DNA from: Gammaproteobacteria bacterium
GTDB lineage: Bacteria > Pseudomonadota > Gammaproteobacteria > Thiohalomonadales > Thiohalomonadaceae
DNA: 38,295 nucleotides
Reading direction: 5' to 3'
Assembly (NCBI GenBank): GCA_003252455.1
Contig: QKED01000103.1
Coordinates: 1 to 38,295, forward strand
Shown here: one piece after another, positions 16,401 through 25,700 of the stretch
How positions within the stretch are numbered: position 1 is the first letter of the stretch
Layout: every line of letters starts with the position of its first letter
Notes under the pieces: model-generated
What the model was told of the DNA's origin: nothing
The model's input: the letters and a program-made list of their open reading frames with translations, nothing else
Database searches by the model: none
Made by a program: the position numbers and the translations under genes

Positions 16401-16500
16401 CACTGCGACACACAGGACCCGCGACGACCGCAAAATAGACCGTCCCACAGGCCCCTCGCACGCCTCTGGGCCACAACGGCAGAGATGGAGAAGACCCCAA

Positions 16501-18660
16501 GTGAGCAAAAGCAACGTGCAGTTGAAGGCCGTACCCACCAGCGTGACCGAGATCCCCTTCCAGCCCGCCTCCATGGACATCTGGGAGAAGAAGTATCGTC
16601 TCGCCAGCAAGGCCGGGGAGATCGTCGACCACAGCATCGACGACACCTACAAGCGCGTCGCCCGTGCCCTGGCCGAGGTGGAGACCAGCAAGGAGAAGCG
16701 CGAGGAGTGGTACGCCAAATTCCTGCACGCCCTGCGCCACGGCGCCATCCCCGCCGGGCGTATCACCTCCAACGCCGGTGCCTGGGCCTTCAAGCCCGCC
16801 ACCTCGACCATCAACTGCACCGTCTCCGGCACCATCCGTGACTCCATGGACGACATCCTGCACAAGGTCCACGAGGCGGGTCTGACCCTCAAGGCGGGCT
16901 GCGGCATCGGCTACGAGTTCTCCACCCTGCGTCCCAAGGGGGCCTTCGTCGCCGGCGCCGGGGCCTACACCTCCGGCCCGCTGTCGTTCATGGATATCTT
17001 CGACAAGATGTGCTTCACCGTCTCCAGCGCCGGTGGCCGCCGTGGCGCGCAGATGGGCACCTTCGACATCGGCCACCCCGACGTGCTCGACTTCATCCGT
17101 GCCAAGCGCGAGGACGGGCGTCTGCGCCAGTTCAACCTCTCGCTGCTCATCACCCAGGAGTTCATGGAGGCGGTCAAGGCCGACAAGGTCTGGCACCTCG
17201 CCTTCCCCATCAGCGAGAAGGAGCAGGAGGTCGACAACCTCGACCTGCACAACCCCGAGCAGGTGATCTGGCGCGACTGGGCCAACAAGAACGGCTACAT
17301 CGTCAACGCCGAGGGGCTGGTGGCCTGCAAGATCTACCGCTCCCTGCCCGCGCGGCGCGTGTGGGACCTGATCATGGCCTCCACCTACGACTACGCCGAG
17401 CCCGGCTTCATCCTCATCGACCAGTACAACGAGATGAACAACAACTGGTTCTGCGAGGAGATCCGCGCCACCAACCCCTGCGGAGAGCAGGGCCTACCGC
17501 CCTACGGCGCCTGCCTGCTCGGCTCGATCAACCTGACCAAGTTCGTCCGTCACCCCTTCACCGAACACGCCGAGTTCGACTGGGCGCACTTCCGCGAGGT
17601 GGTCGCCACCTTCACCCGCATGCTCGACAACGTGGTCGAGATCAACGGCCTGCCGCTGCCCGAGCAGCGCGCCGAGATCGAGTCCAAGCGCCGCCACGGC
17701 ATGGGCTACCTCGGCCTCGGCTCCACCGTCACCATGCTCTGCATGAAGTACGGCGACGCCGCCTCCATCCGCTTCACCGACGAGGTGACCCGCGAGCTGG
17801 CCGTGCAGGGCTGGCGCACCGCGCTGGACCTGGCCAAAGAGAAGGGCCCAGCGCCGATCATGGAGCAGGAGTTCGAGGTCACCGGCGAGATGCTGCGCAA
17901 GCGCCCCGAGATGAAGCGCGACGGCCTCAAGGTGGGCGACCGCCTCAAGGGGCGCCAGCTGCACGCCAAGTACAGCCGCTACATGCAGCAGGTGGCCGAG
18001 GTCGAGCCCGAGCTGGTGGCCGAGCTGGCCGAGGTGGGCGCGCGCTTCACCCACCACAGCTCCATCGCCCCCACCGGCACCATCTCCCTGAGCCTGGCCA
18101 ACAACGCCTCCAACGGCATCGAGCCGAGCTTCGCCCACCACTACGCGCGCAACGTCATCCGCGAAGGCAAGAAGAGCAAGGAGAAGGTCGACGTCTTCAG
18201 CTTCGAGCTGCTCGCCTACCGTGAGCTGATCAACCCCGAGGCGATGCCCTTCACCGACGACGAGGCCAAGCAGCTGCCCGACTACTTCATCAGCGCCGAC
18301 CAGGTCACCCCGACCCAGCACGTCGACATCCAGGCCGCCGCGCAGAGGTGGATCGACTCCTCCATCTCCAAGACCGCCAACGTCCCCACCGACTTCCCCT
18401 ACGAGGAGTTCAAGGACATCTACCTCTACGCCTACGAGCAGAACCTCAAAGGCTGCACCACCTTCCGCTTCAACCCGGAGGTGTTCCAGGGCGTGCTGGT
18501 CAACGAGCGTGACCTGGAGAACACCCTCTACCGCTTCACCCTGGAGAGCGGCGAGACCGTCGAGGTGAAGGGCAACGAGGAGATCGAGTACGACGGCGAG
18601 ATCCACACCGCCGCCAACCTCTACGACGCCCTTAAAGAGGGTTACTACGGGCGCTTCTAA
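16501..18660 (+). CDS. nrdJ: adenosylcobalamin-dependent (class II) ribonucleotide reductase, catalytic part NrdJa
   Basis: A 719-aa class II reductase that makes deoxynucleotides with vitamin B12 coenzyme and no oxygen requirement. Visible: INCTVSGTIRDSMDDIL with the first active-site cysteine, GCGIGYEFSTLRPKG, the finger-loop motif NPCGEQGLPPYG (radical Cys and catalytic Asn/Glu), and late motifs APTGTISL and KGCTTFRF. The protein ends without the C-terminal CxxC shuttle and TSCPD domain, which are encoded by the next gene; this is the split NrdJa/NrdJb arrangement known from Pseudomonas. The start codon is GTG with a GGAG site upstream. The upstream region carries DnaA- and NrdR-like sites. 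Confidence 0.95.
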   Translation: MSKSNVQLKAVPTSVTEIPFQPASMDIWEKKYRLASKAGEIVDHSIDDTYKRVARALAEVETSKEKREEWYAKFLHALRHGAIPAGRITSNAGAWAFKPATSTINCTVSGTIRDSMDDILHKVHEAGLTLKAGCGIGYEFSTLRPKGAFVAGAGAYTSGPLSFMDIFDKMCFTVSSAGGRRGAQMGTFDIGHPDVLDFIRAKREDGRLRQFNLSLLITQEFMEAVKADKVWHLAFPISEKEQEVDNLDLHNPEQVIWRDWANKNGYIVNAEGLVACKIYRSLPARRVWDLIMASTYDYAEPGFILIDQYNEMNNNWFCEEIRATNPCGEQGLPPYGACLLGSINLTKFVRHPFTEHAEFDWAHFREVVATFTRMLDNVVEINGLPLPEQRAEIESKRRHGMGYLGLGSTVTMLCMKYGDAASIRFTDEVTRELAVQGWRTALDLAKEKGPAPIMEQEFEVTGEMLRKRPEMKRDGLKVGDRLKGRQLHAKYSRYMQQVAEVEPELVAELAEVGARFTHHSSIAPTGTISLSLANNASNGIEPSFAHHYARNVIREGKKSKEKVDVFSFELLAYRELINPEAMPFTDDEAKQLPDYFISADQVTPTQHVDIQAAAQRWIDSSISKTANVPTDFPYEEFKDIYLYAYEQNLKGCTTFRFNPEVFQGVLVNERDLENTLYRFTLESGETVEVKGNEEIEYDGEIHTAANLYDALKEGYYGRF

Positions 18661-18674
18661 AAAGAGGAAATGCG

Positions 18675-18853
18675 TTTAACCACGAAGAGCACGAAGGGGA
18701 TTTAGGTAGCGCGAGTGGATCGCCGAGCGTTGGAGCATCACCTTGGAGTACACATCTCGATGTGTACGAGCCAAACGCACAGCCCAAGGGCTGTACTCCA
18801 ACCGCCTCTTCGCACTCTTCACCTTCGTGCGCTTCGTGACCTTCGTGGTTAAA
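18675..18853. mobile_element. MITE-like element with TTAACCACGAAG terminal inverted repeats
   Basis: Left end TTTAACCACGAAGAGCACG (from 18675) is repeated inverted at the right end (18822-18853, ...CCTTCGTGGTTAAA), including a doubled CTTCGTG unit on the right. Inside are nested palindromes: TTGGAGTACA with TGTACTCCAA, GTACACATC-TC-GATGTGTAC, and CAGCCC-AA-GGGCTG. About 180 bases, no coding potential. It fills almost the entire gap between nrdJa and nrdJb. Such TTAACCACGAAG repeats are common in environmental proteobacterial genomes. Mobility is inferred from the structure. Confidence 0.7.
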
Positions 18854-18924
18854 ATTTCTTCTCCAGGCAAAGTTACTCAAGAGGTGCCTCAACGCGCCTC
18901 GCACCGATGACAGGTACAGCAGAC

Positions 18925-19617
18925 ATGGCACTCAAGCTCGACAGCAAGATCGTCAACTACAGCGTGGTCAAGCCCGCCGACGAGACCCCATCCGCCGCCC
19001 TGGAGGCCACCGCGGCCACGCAGGAGCAGCACCTCAGCGAAACCACCGAGCGCCCCGAAATGCTTCTCGGCTCCACCTACAAGATCAAGACGCCGCTCTC
19101 CGAGCACGCCCTCTACGTCACCATCAACGATATCGTGCTCAACCCCGGCACCGAACACGAGCTGCGTCGCCCCTTCGAGATCTTCATCAACTCGAAGAGC
19201 ATGGACCACTTCCAGTGGATCGTCGCCCTCACGCGCATCATCTCCGCCGTGTTCCGCAAGGGCGGCGACGCCACCTTCCTGGTCGAGGAGATGCGCAGCG
19301 TCTTCGACCCCAAGGGCGGCTACTTCAAAAAGGGCGGCAAATACATGCCCTCCCTAGTGGCCGAGATCGGCGACGCCCTCGACACCCACATGCGCATGAT
19401 CGGCCTGCTCGGCGACGACGACCTCGACGAGCACCAGAAAAAGCTGATCAAAGAGAAGCGCGAACAGTACGACGCCACCCTCAAGGATGCCGAAGAGAAG
19501 GACCCCGGCGACTTCCCCGACGGCGCCCAGCTGTGCAAGAAGTGCCACACCAAGGCGGTGATTACGATGGATGGATGCCTCACCTGCCTGAACTGCGGCG
19601 ACAGTAAGTGCGGATAA
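18925..19617 (+). CDS. class II ribonucleotide reductase accessory/C-terminal part NrdJb (TSCPD domain)
   Basis: A 230-aa protein when started at the ATG at 18925 (MALKLDSKIVNYSVVKP); the frame extends to an ATG at 18907, which would add six residues. The central part (about 60-140) is the TSCPD domain: PFEIFINSKSMDHFQWIV, ITRII-like helix and a FDPKGGYFKKGGKY loop. The C terminus has paired cysteines, LCKKC and CLTCLNCGDSKCG, which re-reduce the NrdJa active site. In other bacteria these segments form the tail of a single NrdJ chain. It depends on NrdJa upstream, but a 264-base gap containing a repeat element separates them. Confidence 0.92.
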   Translation: MALKLDSKIVNYSVVKPADETPSAALEATAATQEQHLSETTERPEMLLGSTYKIKTPLSEHALYVTINDIVLNPGTEHELRRPFEIFINSKSMDHFQWIVALTRIISAVFRKGGDATFLVEEMRSVFDPKGGYFKKGGKYMPSLVAEIGDALDTHMRMIGLLGDDDLDEHQKKLIKEKREQYDATLKDAEEKDPGDFPDGAQLCKKCHTKAVITMDGCLTCLNCGDSKCG

Positions 19618-19627
19618 CGGGGATTAG

Positions 19628-19656
19628 CCACAGAGGCACGGAGGACACGGAGGAGG
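19628..19656 (+). repeat. CCACAGAGGCACGGAGGACAC-family repeat
   Basis: A single copy of the same motif found at 10726-10751, inverted at 10832-10857, and at 33664-33696. Located just after the nrdJb stop. It is followed by GTACGAGCCAAA, a 12-mer also present inside the MITE-like element before nrdJb. Confidence 0.6.
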
Positions 19657-19686
19657 TACGAGCCAAATCCGTGAGAGTCGAAGTCA

Positions 19687-19733
19687 CGTAGACCGGATGC
19701 AGCGTAGCGGAATCCGGGGGGGCGAAGGCCCCC
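19687..19733 (+). repeat. CCGGAT...ATCCGG repeat plus hairpin
   Basis: CGTAGACCGGATGCAGCG... ATCCGGGGG resembles the widespread GTAGCCCGGAT-type intergenic repeat; a relative lies at 20929-20966. It is followed by a GGGGGC-GAAG-GCCCCC hairpin (19718-19733) which could end nrdJb transcription, although there is no T run. Confidence 0.55.
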
Positions 19734-19769
19734 ATCAACAACATTGCGTTATAGAGACAATTTCGATGA

Positions 19770-20036
19770 ATGATCCCGATATCAGCATTGCCCCTCGTAG
19801 CTCTATCGTATAGCGCTAGCAATGACTTTGAGCGCGCCGCTGTATATGTGGCTTCACAGGCCATCATGCAGGAGTTTCTAGACCACCACCCAGAATTCAG
19901 CGGATACACACTAGAAAAAGTTCAAAATGTTGTTTGGGCAATCAAGGCAAAAGTCGGCTACGACATAGAATCCGACCGAAGCCCAACATTCTACATGGAG
20001 ACAGTTTTAGACTTACAGACACAAGGAGAGCTGTAA
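19770..20036 (+). CDS. hypothetical small protein in AT-rich pocket
   Basis: An 88-aa open frame beginning MIPISALPLVALSYS and ending just before a repeat element. Helical, charged middle (FERAAVYVASQAIMQEF) and no recognised motif. Another ATG at 19765 opens a different frame that stops after 15 codons, so the start is unclear; it may be a fragment of a longer gene. Its base composition is clearly less GC-rich than nrdJ, suggesting transfer. I do not recognise it. Confidence 0.4.
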   Translation: MIPISALPLVALSYSASNDFERAAVYVASQAIMQEFLDHHPEFSGYTLEKVQNVVWAIKAKVGYDIESDRSPTFYMETVLDLQTQGEL

Positions 20037-20040
20037 ATCC

Positions 20041-20195
20041 GTAGGATAGGCAATGCAACAGTGTGCCCATCAAGGCAAAGAGCTGTGGACACACAATACT
20101 GCGCAAAAGAACAAAGCCTGTTTTTCCTTGGTTCGCCCAAGCACTTGCTAATGATATGCACGCAGCCATGCCCTCTGGGCATATTCCTATCCTAC
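20041..20195. repeat. 155-bp element with GTAGGATAGG terminal inverted repeats
   Basis: GTAGGATAGG at 20041-20050 and its exact complement CCTATCCTAC at 20186-20195 bound a non-coding segment. The left part reads like the common GTAGGATGGGCA...TGCCCATC intergenic repeat (diverged), and the right part includes ATGCCC-TCT-GGGCAT. Likely a small non-autonomous element or a pair of diverged repeats. Confidence 0.55.
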
Positions 20196-20240
20196 AATTT
20201 TATCTGTTCAACAAATTCAAGCACAAGGGACCGCGCACCA

Positions 20241-20471
20241 ATGGCACAGTACAAAAACCTGAGCGGCAGATCGAATGTCGAGTCGTATGAAATCCACGAA
20301 GACACCATTACTGTCAGATTTATGTCAGGCTCATTCAGGAACTACTTATATGACTCACGCTCACCGGGTTCCGTTATGGTCGAAGAAATGAAGCAACTAG
20401 CAGAGGCTGGCATTGGCTTAAACTCGTACATATCGACCGTGGTGAAATCAAGATATTCCAGAAAGTGGTGA
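20241..20471 (+). CDS. KTSC-domain-like small protein
   Basis: A 76-aa protein beginning MAQYKNLSGRSNVESYEI. The pattern SN-V-x-Y, then a short strand TITVRFMSG, aromatic/Tyr strand, and a Gly...Asn-x-x-Ile stretch near the end (GIGLNSYIS) matches the KTSC domain, a small domain of unknown biochemical role often found alone or fused to lysyl-tRNA-synthetase-like proteins. An open frame runs upstream to 20061 but that part is the repeat element. Start chosen at 20241, with AAGGGA upstream. AT-rich relative to the host core. Confidence 0.6.
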   Translation: MAQYKNLSGRSNVESYEIHEDTITVRFMSGSFRNYLYDSRSPGSVMVEEMKQLAEAGIGLNSYISTVVKSRYSRKW

Positions 20472-20635
20472 TATATCACTATTCAATCTATTAGGAAGTG
20501 CAAGAATTCAGCGGATCCAGAAGCAATTTCAACATAGTCAAACAAAAGCCGCTTGATCTACGTGTTATTGAAGTCTAGCCTTATCGCCACGACTCACCCC
20601 TAGTGACATCATTTGGTTGATTGTCACCTGGGGCG

Positions 20636-20661
20636 AAAAAACCGCCCTCGGGCGGTTTTTT
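20636..20661. terminator. bidirectional rho-independent terminator
   Basis: AAAAAACCGCCC-TC-GGGCGGTTTTTT: 12-bp perfect stem flanked by A and T runs on the two sides, so it can act on both strands. It lies between the AT-rich pocket and the broken NYN gene. Confidence 0.85.
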
Positions 20662-20687
20662 CATTTCTACCGACGCAGTAGGGACAC

Positions 20688-20921
20688 ATGCCCACCATCG
20701 TCTATGTCGACGGGTACAACCTCTTTAATGGTTGTCTCAAGCACACCCTGTACAAGTGGCTCGACCTCTACAAGCTCTTCGCTGACCAAATTCTCCATGC
20801 CCAAGACCCCTCGATAGAGGTGGTCTCCATCAAGTTTTTCACCGCCCTCATCTAGGCCAACTTCGCCTCGCATGGGCAGCAGGCCGTGGCGGCTCAGGCC
20901 ACCTACTACCGGGCGCTGAAG
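20688..20921 (+). pseudogene. broken NYN-domain (PIN-like ribonuclease) gene
   Basis: From the ATG at 20688 the frame reads MPTIVYVDGYNLFNGCLK..., the typical start of NYN/PIN-like proteins with the metal-binding Asp in YVDGYNLF. It is interrupted by TAG at 20853-20855 after 55 codons, then continues in the same frame with family-like sequence (ANFASHGQQAVAAQATYYRALK) until about 20921, where a GTAGCCCGGAT repeat begins. The remaining C-terminal two thirds of the domain is missing. It therefore carries a nonsense mutation and a truncation at the repeat. Confidence 0.75.
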
Positions 20922-20928
20922 CAGCCTC

Positions 20929-20966
20929 GTAGCCCGGATGAAGCAGCGCGTAATCCGGGGCTGCGA
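20929..20966 (+). repeat. GTAGCCCGGAT...ATCCGGG intergenic repeat
   Basis: CGTAGCCCGGATGAAGC with ATCCGGG at 20953-20959 forms a hairpin repeat of the same family as 19687-19720. It sits exactly where the NYN gene breaks off. Confidence 0.65.
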
Positions 20967-20983
20967 CACACCAACCCTCGCCC

Positions 20984-22747
20984 TCAGTAACTCACCCGCA
21001 GCGTGAGGTGCGCACGATGGTCGTCACCACTGTCGCTACTGCCGCTCTCCTTGAGCTGCCAGCCGTAGGCGGCGCGCAGGTCGACGGTGTTGCCCCACTG
21101 ATAGCCGAGGCCGAGGCCAAGGCTGTGCAGCTCGACGGTGCGCTCGCTGGGGAGCGGGTCGACGTTCCACAGGCGGGCGTAGTCCTGGAACAGGAAGGGG
21201 TCGAGACGCCCCGCGCTACCCGCCCACACCGGCGCATGCAGCTCGTGGCTCAGCAGCACGCCGCTGTCTGCGTAGACCTCCCCATCCTCGTAGCCACGCA
21301 CGCTGTTGCTGCCGCCGCCCTGGAACTGCTCGCTGCCGAGCAGGTTGGCCGAGGCGCTTTGGAACGCGGCGCGCAGCTGCCAGCGCATACCGCTGGCGAG
21401 GCCATCGAGCGGCATCTGGTGGGTGGCGCCGAGGTGCAGGTAGGCGTAGTCGGCGGTGGCGCCGCTGCGGCTCTGGTCGAAGTAGGCGTCGTCGTTGTGC
21501 CCGTCCGCCCCGCCCGGCGAAGCGGTGAGGGTGGCGTCGAAGCCGGTCGTGCCCCACGCGCTCTGCAGGCTGCCCGCGTAGGTGATGCGCGCCTGCAGGA
21601 TGTGAGTGAGGTTGTCGCTGATGGGGATGGTGGCGAAGGCGAAGTTGTTGTCGCTCGACTTCACATCGAGGCCGTAGCTCAGCTGGTGGCTATAGCCTTC
21701 GCGCTCGGTGCGCAGCGGGGTGGTGTAGTCGGCGGCGATCTGCCACGACTCCCCCGCCAGGCTGAAGGGTGGCGCGACCAGCGCCTCGGTGCGCGAGTAG
21801 GCCGCCGTAAAGGCCAGGGTGTGGCGCCACGGCAGGTCGAGGCTGTAGGCGCCGGAGAGGCTCTGTAGCGCCTCGCCGTCTTCGCTGGTGGTGAGCTGCA
21901 GCGAGGCCTGGTGGCCGAGGCCGAAGGCATTGCCCCAGTTGGCCCCGGCGAAGAGGCGGTTCTCCTGGGTCATCCGCGTGCCGCTGTTGTCGCCACCGAG
22001 GTAGAGGCGCCGGGGGCGCGCCTCGCGCACCTGGAGCACCAGCTGGGTGGTGGCGGGCTCGGCGCCCCGGCGCGCATCGATGGTCACGGCGCGAAACGGG
22101 TTGCGATTGAGCCAAGCGACATCTTCACGCAGGGTCGTGGCGTTGATCGGCGCCTGCGGGTCGATGCGCAGCGCCTCGCGATAGAGCGCGGGGTCGAAGT
22201 AGTGCGCCCCCTCCACCTCGACCGCCCCCGAGGGGCGCGCGAGCAGCACCACCACCCGCACCACGCCGTCGGTGATCTCCTGCTCGGGCAGGTAGACCAC
22301 GGAGAAGGGGTAGCCGAGGGCGTTGAGGTAGGCGCGTGTGCCGTCGGCGAGGGCGTCGAGCAGCGCTTTGTAGACCGGCTGGTGGAGGAAGAGGTCGAGC
22401 AGGGTGCGGAACTCCGGCGAATCGAGCGGCGCGACGCCGCTCAGCTGGTAGCCCGGCCCGACCACGCCCGCTGCCGCCGCCTCAGCGGAGGGGAAGAAGG
22501 CGAGGCCCTTGAGGTCGTCGATGAAGATCGGCGTCCCGGTGGGGGGCGGAGGCAGGGTCGCGGAGCTGGTCGGCGCACTCGCGGTCGTTGCGGGTGCCTC
22601 GACCTGGGGTGGGACGGCTGCGGGCAGCAGTTGGCGCAGGTCGTCGGCCTGTACCGCCAGGGGTACGAGCTGCAGCGCGATGAGGGCGAAGAGCGGGGCA
22701 CGACGATACGGCGTGGGCGAGCGGTGGGTCATGGTTGTGTTTCTCAT
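20984..22747 (-). CDS. TpsB-family outer-membrane transporter (ShlB/FhaC type) of a two-partner secretion system
   Basis: A 587-aa Omp85-superfamily protein. Signal peptide to about residue 34 (LFALIALQLVPLAVQA), a Pro/Ala-rich linker, a POTRA region (about 115-190, ITDGVVRVVVLL), then a beta-barrel with the conserved loop-6 motif SVRGYEDGEVYADSG and a C-terminal strand ending RVSY, fitting outer-membrane insertion by Bam. It would recognise the TPS domain of the adjacent exoprotein in the periplasm and pass it across the outer membrane. The gene starts 7 bases after the tpsA stop, so translation is probably coupled; an alternative ATG at 22732 is possible. Order tpsA-tpsB is one of the usual arrangements. 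Confidence 0.93.
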   Translation of the reverse strand: MRNTTMTHRSPTPYRRAPLFALIALQLVPLAVQADDLRQLLPAAVPPQVEAPATTASAPTSSATLPPPPTGTPIFIDDLKGLAFFPSAEAAAAGVVGPGYQLSGVAPLDSPEFRTLLDLFLHQPVYKALLDALADGTRAYLNALGYPFSVVYLPEQEITDGVVRVVVLLARPSGAVEVEGAHYFDPALYREALRIDPQAPINATTLREDVAWLNRNPFRAVTIDARRGAEPATTQLVLQVREARPRRLYLGGDNSGTRMTQENRLFAGANWGNAFGLGHQASLQLTTSEDGEALQSLSGAYSLDLPWRHTLAFTAAYSRTEALVAPPFSLAGESWQIAADYTTPLRTEREGYSHQLSYGLDVKSSDNNFAFATIPISDNLTHILQARITYAGSLQSAWGTTGFDATLTASPGGADGHNDDAYFDQSRSGATADYAYLHLGATHQMPLDGLASGMRWQLRAAFQSASANLLGSEQFQGGGSNSVRGYEDGEVYADSGVLLSHELHAPVWAGSAGRLDPFLFQDYARLWNVDPLPSERTVELHSLGLGLGYQWGNTVDLRAAYGWQLKESGSSDSGDDHRAHLTLRVSY

Positions 22748-22753
22748 TGCCGG

Positions 22754-25700
22754 TTACCAGCCGAGCATGTTGTTCAACGTGGCGCTAAAGACCAGCTGGT
22801 CGATCATCGCCTGGAGTGACTGGTCGTTGCTATCGAGATTCATACTGCCGAAGGCGTGGTAGCTGTTGCCCGTATCGACCACGGCATCGAAGTCGCGGTG
22901 CTCGTTCTCGGCCTCGATCAACTCGATGGTGCGGATGACGGTCACGGTCACCACCACGGCCACCGCGACGCCGATCGGCCCTCCGACCGATGACGCAGAG
23001 GTCATCACCTTGGTAAACGGGAACAGGGCCGCATGGGCCGTGGCGGCGGCGATGGCCACCCCCGTACCAGCGGCGGCAACAGCGCCGCCAGCCGCCGCAG
23101 TCTTGGCGATGGCGCCAGCGCTAAAGGCCTCGACGGCATAGTCGCTCATGCCGTCACGGATGAATTCGCCATAGGGCTCGACCCCATCGTAGAGGTCGCT
23201 CATGCTGGACGCCCCCCCCTTCTGCGCATACCAGGCCTGCTGGGCGGCGAGCACCGCCTGGCCCAGGTCGCGGTACTGCTCGGCCATCTCCGCCTCGACC
23301 GCCGCCACCAGGTTCTGCTCCGCACCGCTGTAGGTGGAGGGGTCCTTGGCCTGGAGCGCCAGCAGGTAGGACTTCATCGGCGCCACCAGCAGCAGGCGCT
23401 TCTCCTCGTCGCTGGCGGCACCAGCCACCCAGGCACGGATCTTCGCCGGGTCCATCTCCCCCTCGCCGAAGAGCGCCTGGTAGAGCTCGTCGCTACGCGG
23501 GTCGTCGAGGCCCTTCAGGTAGTCGCTGATGATCGCCTCCGCCCGCTCAGCGTTGTCCTGCAGGTAGTAGATGGCGTTGCTGCGGTAGTCGCTCTGTGAG
23601 CGGACGACCAGCGTGGGTTGTGGCCGTGCCAGCATGGCGACCAGCTCGCTGTTGCTGTCACTGAGCTGGATCTGCTCGCGCAGGGTGAGGGTGCCGGGGC
23701 GGACCCCGGTCACCACGTAGTTGGGGTTCTGGCCCAGATAGTTGTCTAGGGTGATGCCGATCAGGGTCGGCTCGTGCCCGACGATCACGAAGCTGCTCGT
23801 CGACTTTGGCACAGCGAACGTGAGGGTGGAGGTCGGCAACTCGGCACTGCTGAGCGGGGCAAAACCGGCACTGAAGGCCTCCGCCGAGGGGGGCGCATAG
23901 GTGCTGGCGTAATCCGCGCTCACCACTGTGGTGCTGTTGGTGGTACTGAACAGCTCGTAGGTGAGCAGGGGGAAGAGGCTGGCGACGGTGTCACCCGGCA
24001 GGGCGCCCTCGACGCTGGCCCCGAAGGGGAGTTCACTGGTGAGGATGCTGCGGATGGGGTCGGCGCCGAAGGGATAAGTGACATTGAGTGAGTTGGGCAC
24101 CAGGGTCACCGGACGCGGCAGCACCGTCATGACACCGGTCTGCAGTGAGTTGAGGGTGAAGCGCCTGGTGTCGAGTACCGCTCCCCGGTTGGTAATCTGG
24201 TAGAAACCCACGGGCGATCCGGCGTTGGTGTCGACCAGGGTGCCGAAGTTGAAGCTGACCTCCATGACGACCCCCTCCGGCAGGGTCGTATCGACCACCT
24301 GATAGGGGAAGAAGAACGGGTTCTCCTCGCCGTAGTAGCGCGTGATGTCATCGACCACCAGATTCACCGGGATTGGGTCGATGGTGAGCGTCCCCGAGGT
24401 CGCCGTGAGGCTGTAGTTCGCATCGAGCAGGGTCGCGGTGATCGGGTAGTTGCCGACGTAGGAGAAGCGCCCGGCGGTGGAGCTCAGGCTGACCACCTCC
24501 TCGACCGGGTCTAGCTCGGGCAGCAGGTTGCTGCTGCTGGCCAAGGTGAAGCTCGGGTTGTCGTAGCCGTAGAGGCGGCTGACATCCGCCACGCTCAGGG
24601 TGATCGGGCGCGGGGTGATGGAGAGGGTCCCGGCGCTGGTGACGAGGGCGTAGTTGACCGCCCCAGCGCCGCTGAAGTCGACCACGTAGTCACCCACAGC
24701 GGAGTCGGGCTGGGCGGTAGTCTGCCAGCTGCCGCCGCGGATTACGCTGGCGGCGGATTCGTTGAACTTGAGCCCGGTGAGGGTGTAGCTGAAGGCGGGG
24801 TTGGGGTCGCCGTAGACGCGCGTGGACGGGTCGACCTGCAACTGCAGCGGTGCCGGATCGATGCGCAGGGTACCGGCGACGAAGCTCACCGCGTAGTTGG
24901 GGTCGGCGTAGGCGCTCGGGGTGATGGCGTAACGGCCGATGTCTGAGTCGAGCTGGGCGCTGCTGGCGATGGTCACCAGGGCGGCATCGAATTCACTGGC
25001 GAAGATGCCGTCGTAGCTCACGCCGAAGCTGGGGTCGGCGTCGCCGTAGAGGCGCGTGGCGTCGAGCGCGGTGATGGTGGCCGGGCGCGGGGCCACGGTG
25101 AGCATGCCGGGCTGGTAGCTGATGCTGTAGTTGGTGCTGCCCCAACTGCTCGGGGTGAGGGGGTAGCTGCCGGCGTCGGCACCCGTGGCCAGGCCGTCGC
25201 TGGTGAGGCTGATGATGCCGAGGGCGTCGCGGGTATCGAAGCTGGCCAGCCCGCTGACGCTGGTGGTGACACTCGGCACGGCGTCGCCATAGGTGTAGGT
25301 CACATCGGGGGCGGTGATGGTCGCCGGGCGCCGGGTGATGGTCAGGCTGCCCGACTGGTAGCTGATGCTGTAGTTGGGGTTGCTGGCACCGCCTGGGATG
25401 AGGCTGTAGCTGCCGACATCGGCGTCCGCGGCGGCGCTGGTGAAGCCGAGTCCTATGATGTCGGCAGCCGTATCCCCCGCCACCAGGCCGCTGTAGCTGG
25501 CGCTGAAGGCCGGGTCGGCATCGCCGTAGCGGCGCGTGGCGTCGATGGCGGTGATGCGCAGCGCGGCGGGGGTGATGCTGTAGCTGGCGCCGACGTAGGT
25601 GTAGCTGTAGTTGGGGTTGTTCGCCCCCGCCGGGGTGATGCTGTAGCCGCTGCCGACGGGGGAGTCGACCAGCGCGTCGCTGGTCAGGCTCAGGCCGCTG

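Noticed and set aside
16401-16500. Possible cobalamin riboswitch before the B12-dependent reductase
   Set aside because: No B12-box core or convincing multi-stem structure could be recognised in the leader; regulation by DnaA/NrdR-like sites is better supported.
16237-18606. Long minus-strand frames (337 and 370 aa) and a plus-strand 404-aa frame within nrdJ
   Set aside because: Shadow frames of a highly biased GC-rich gene; low-complexity translations without ribosome sites.
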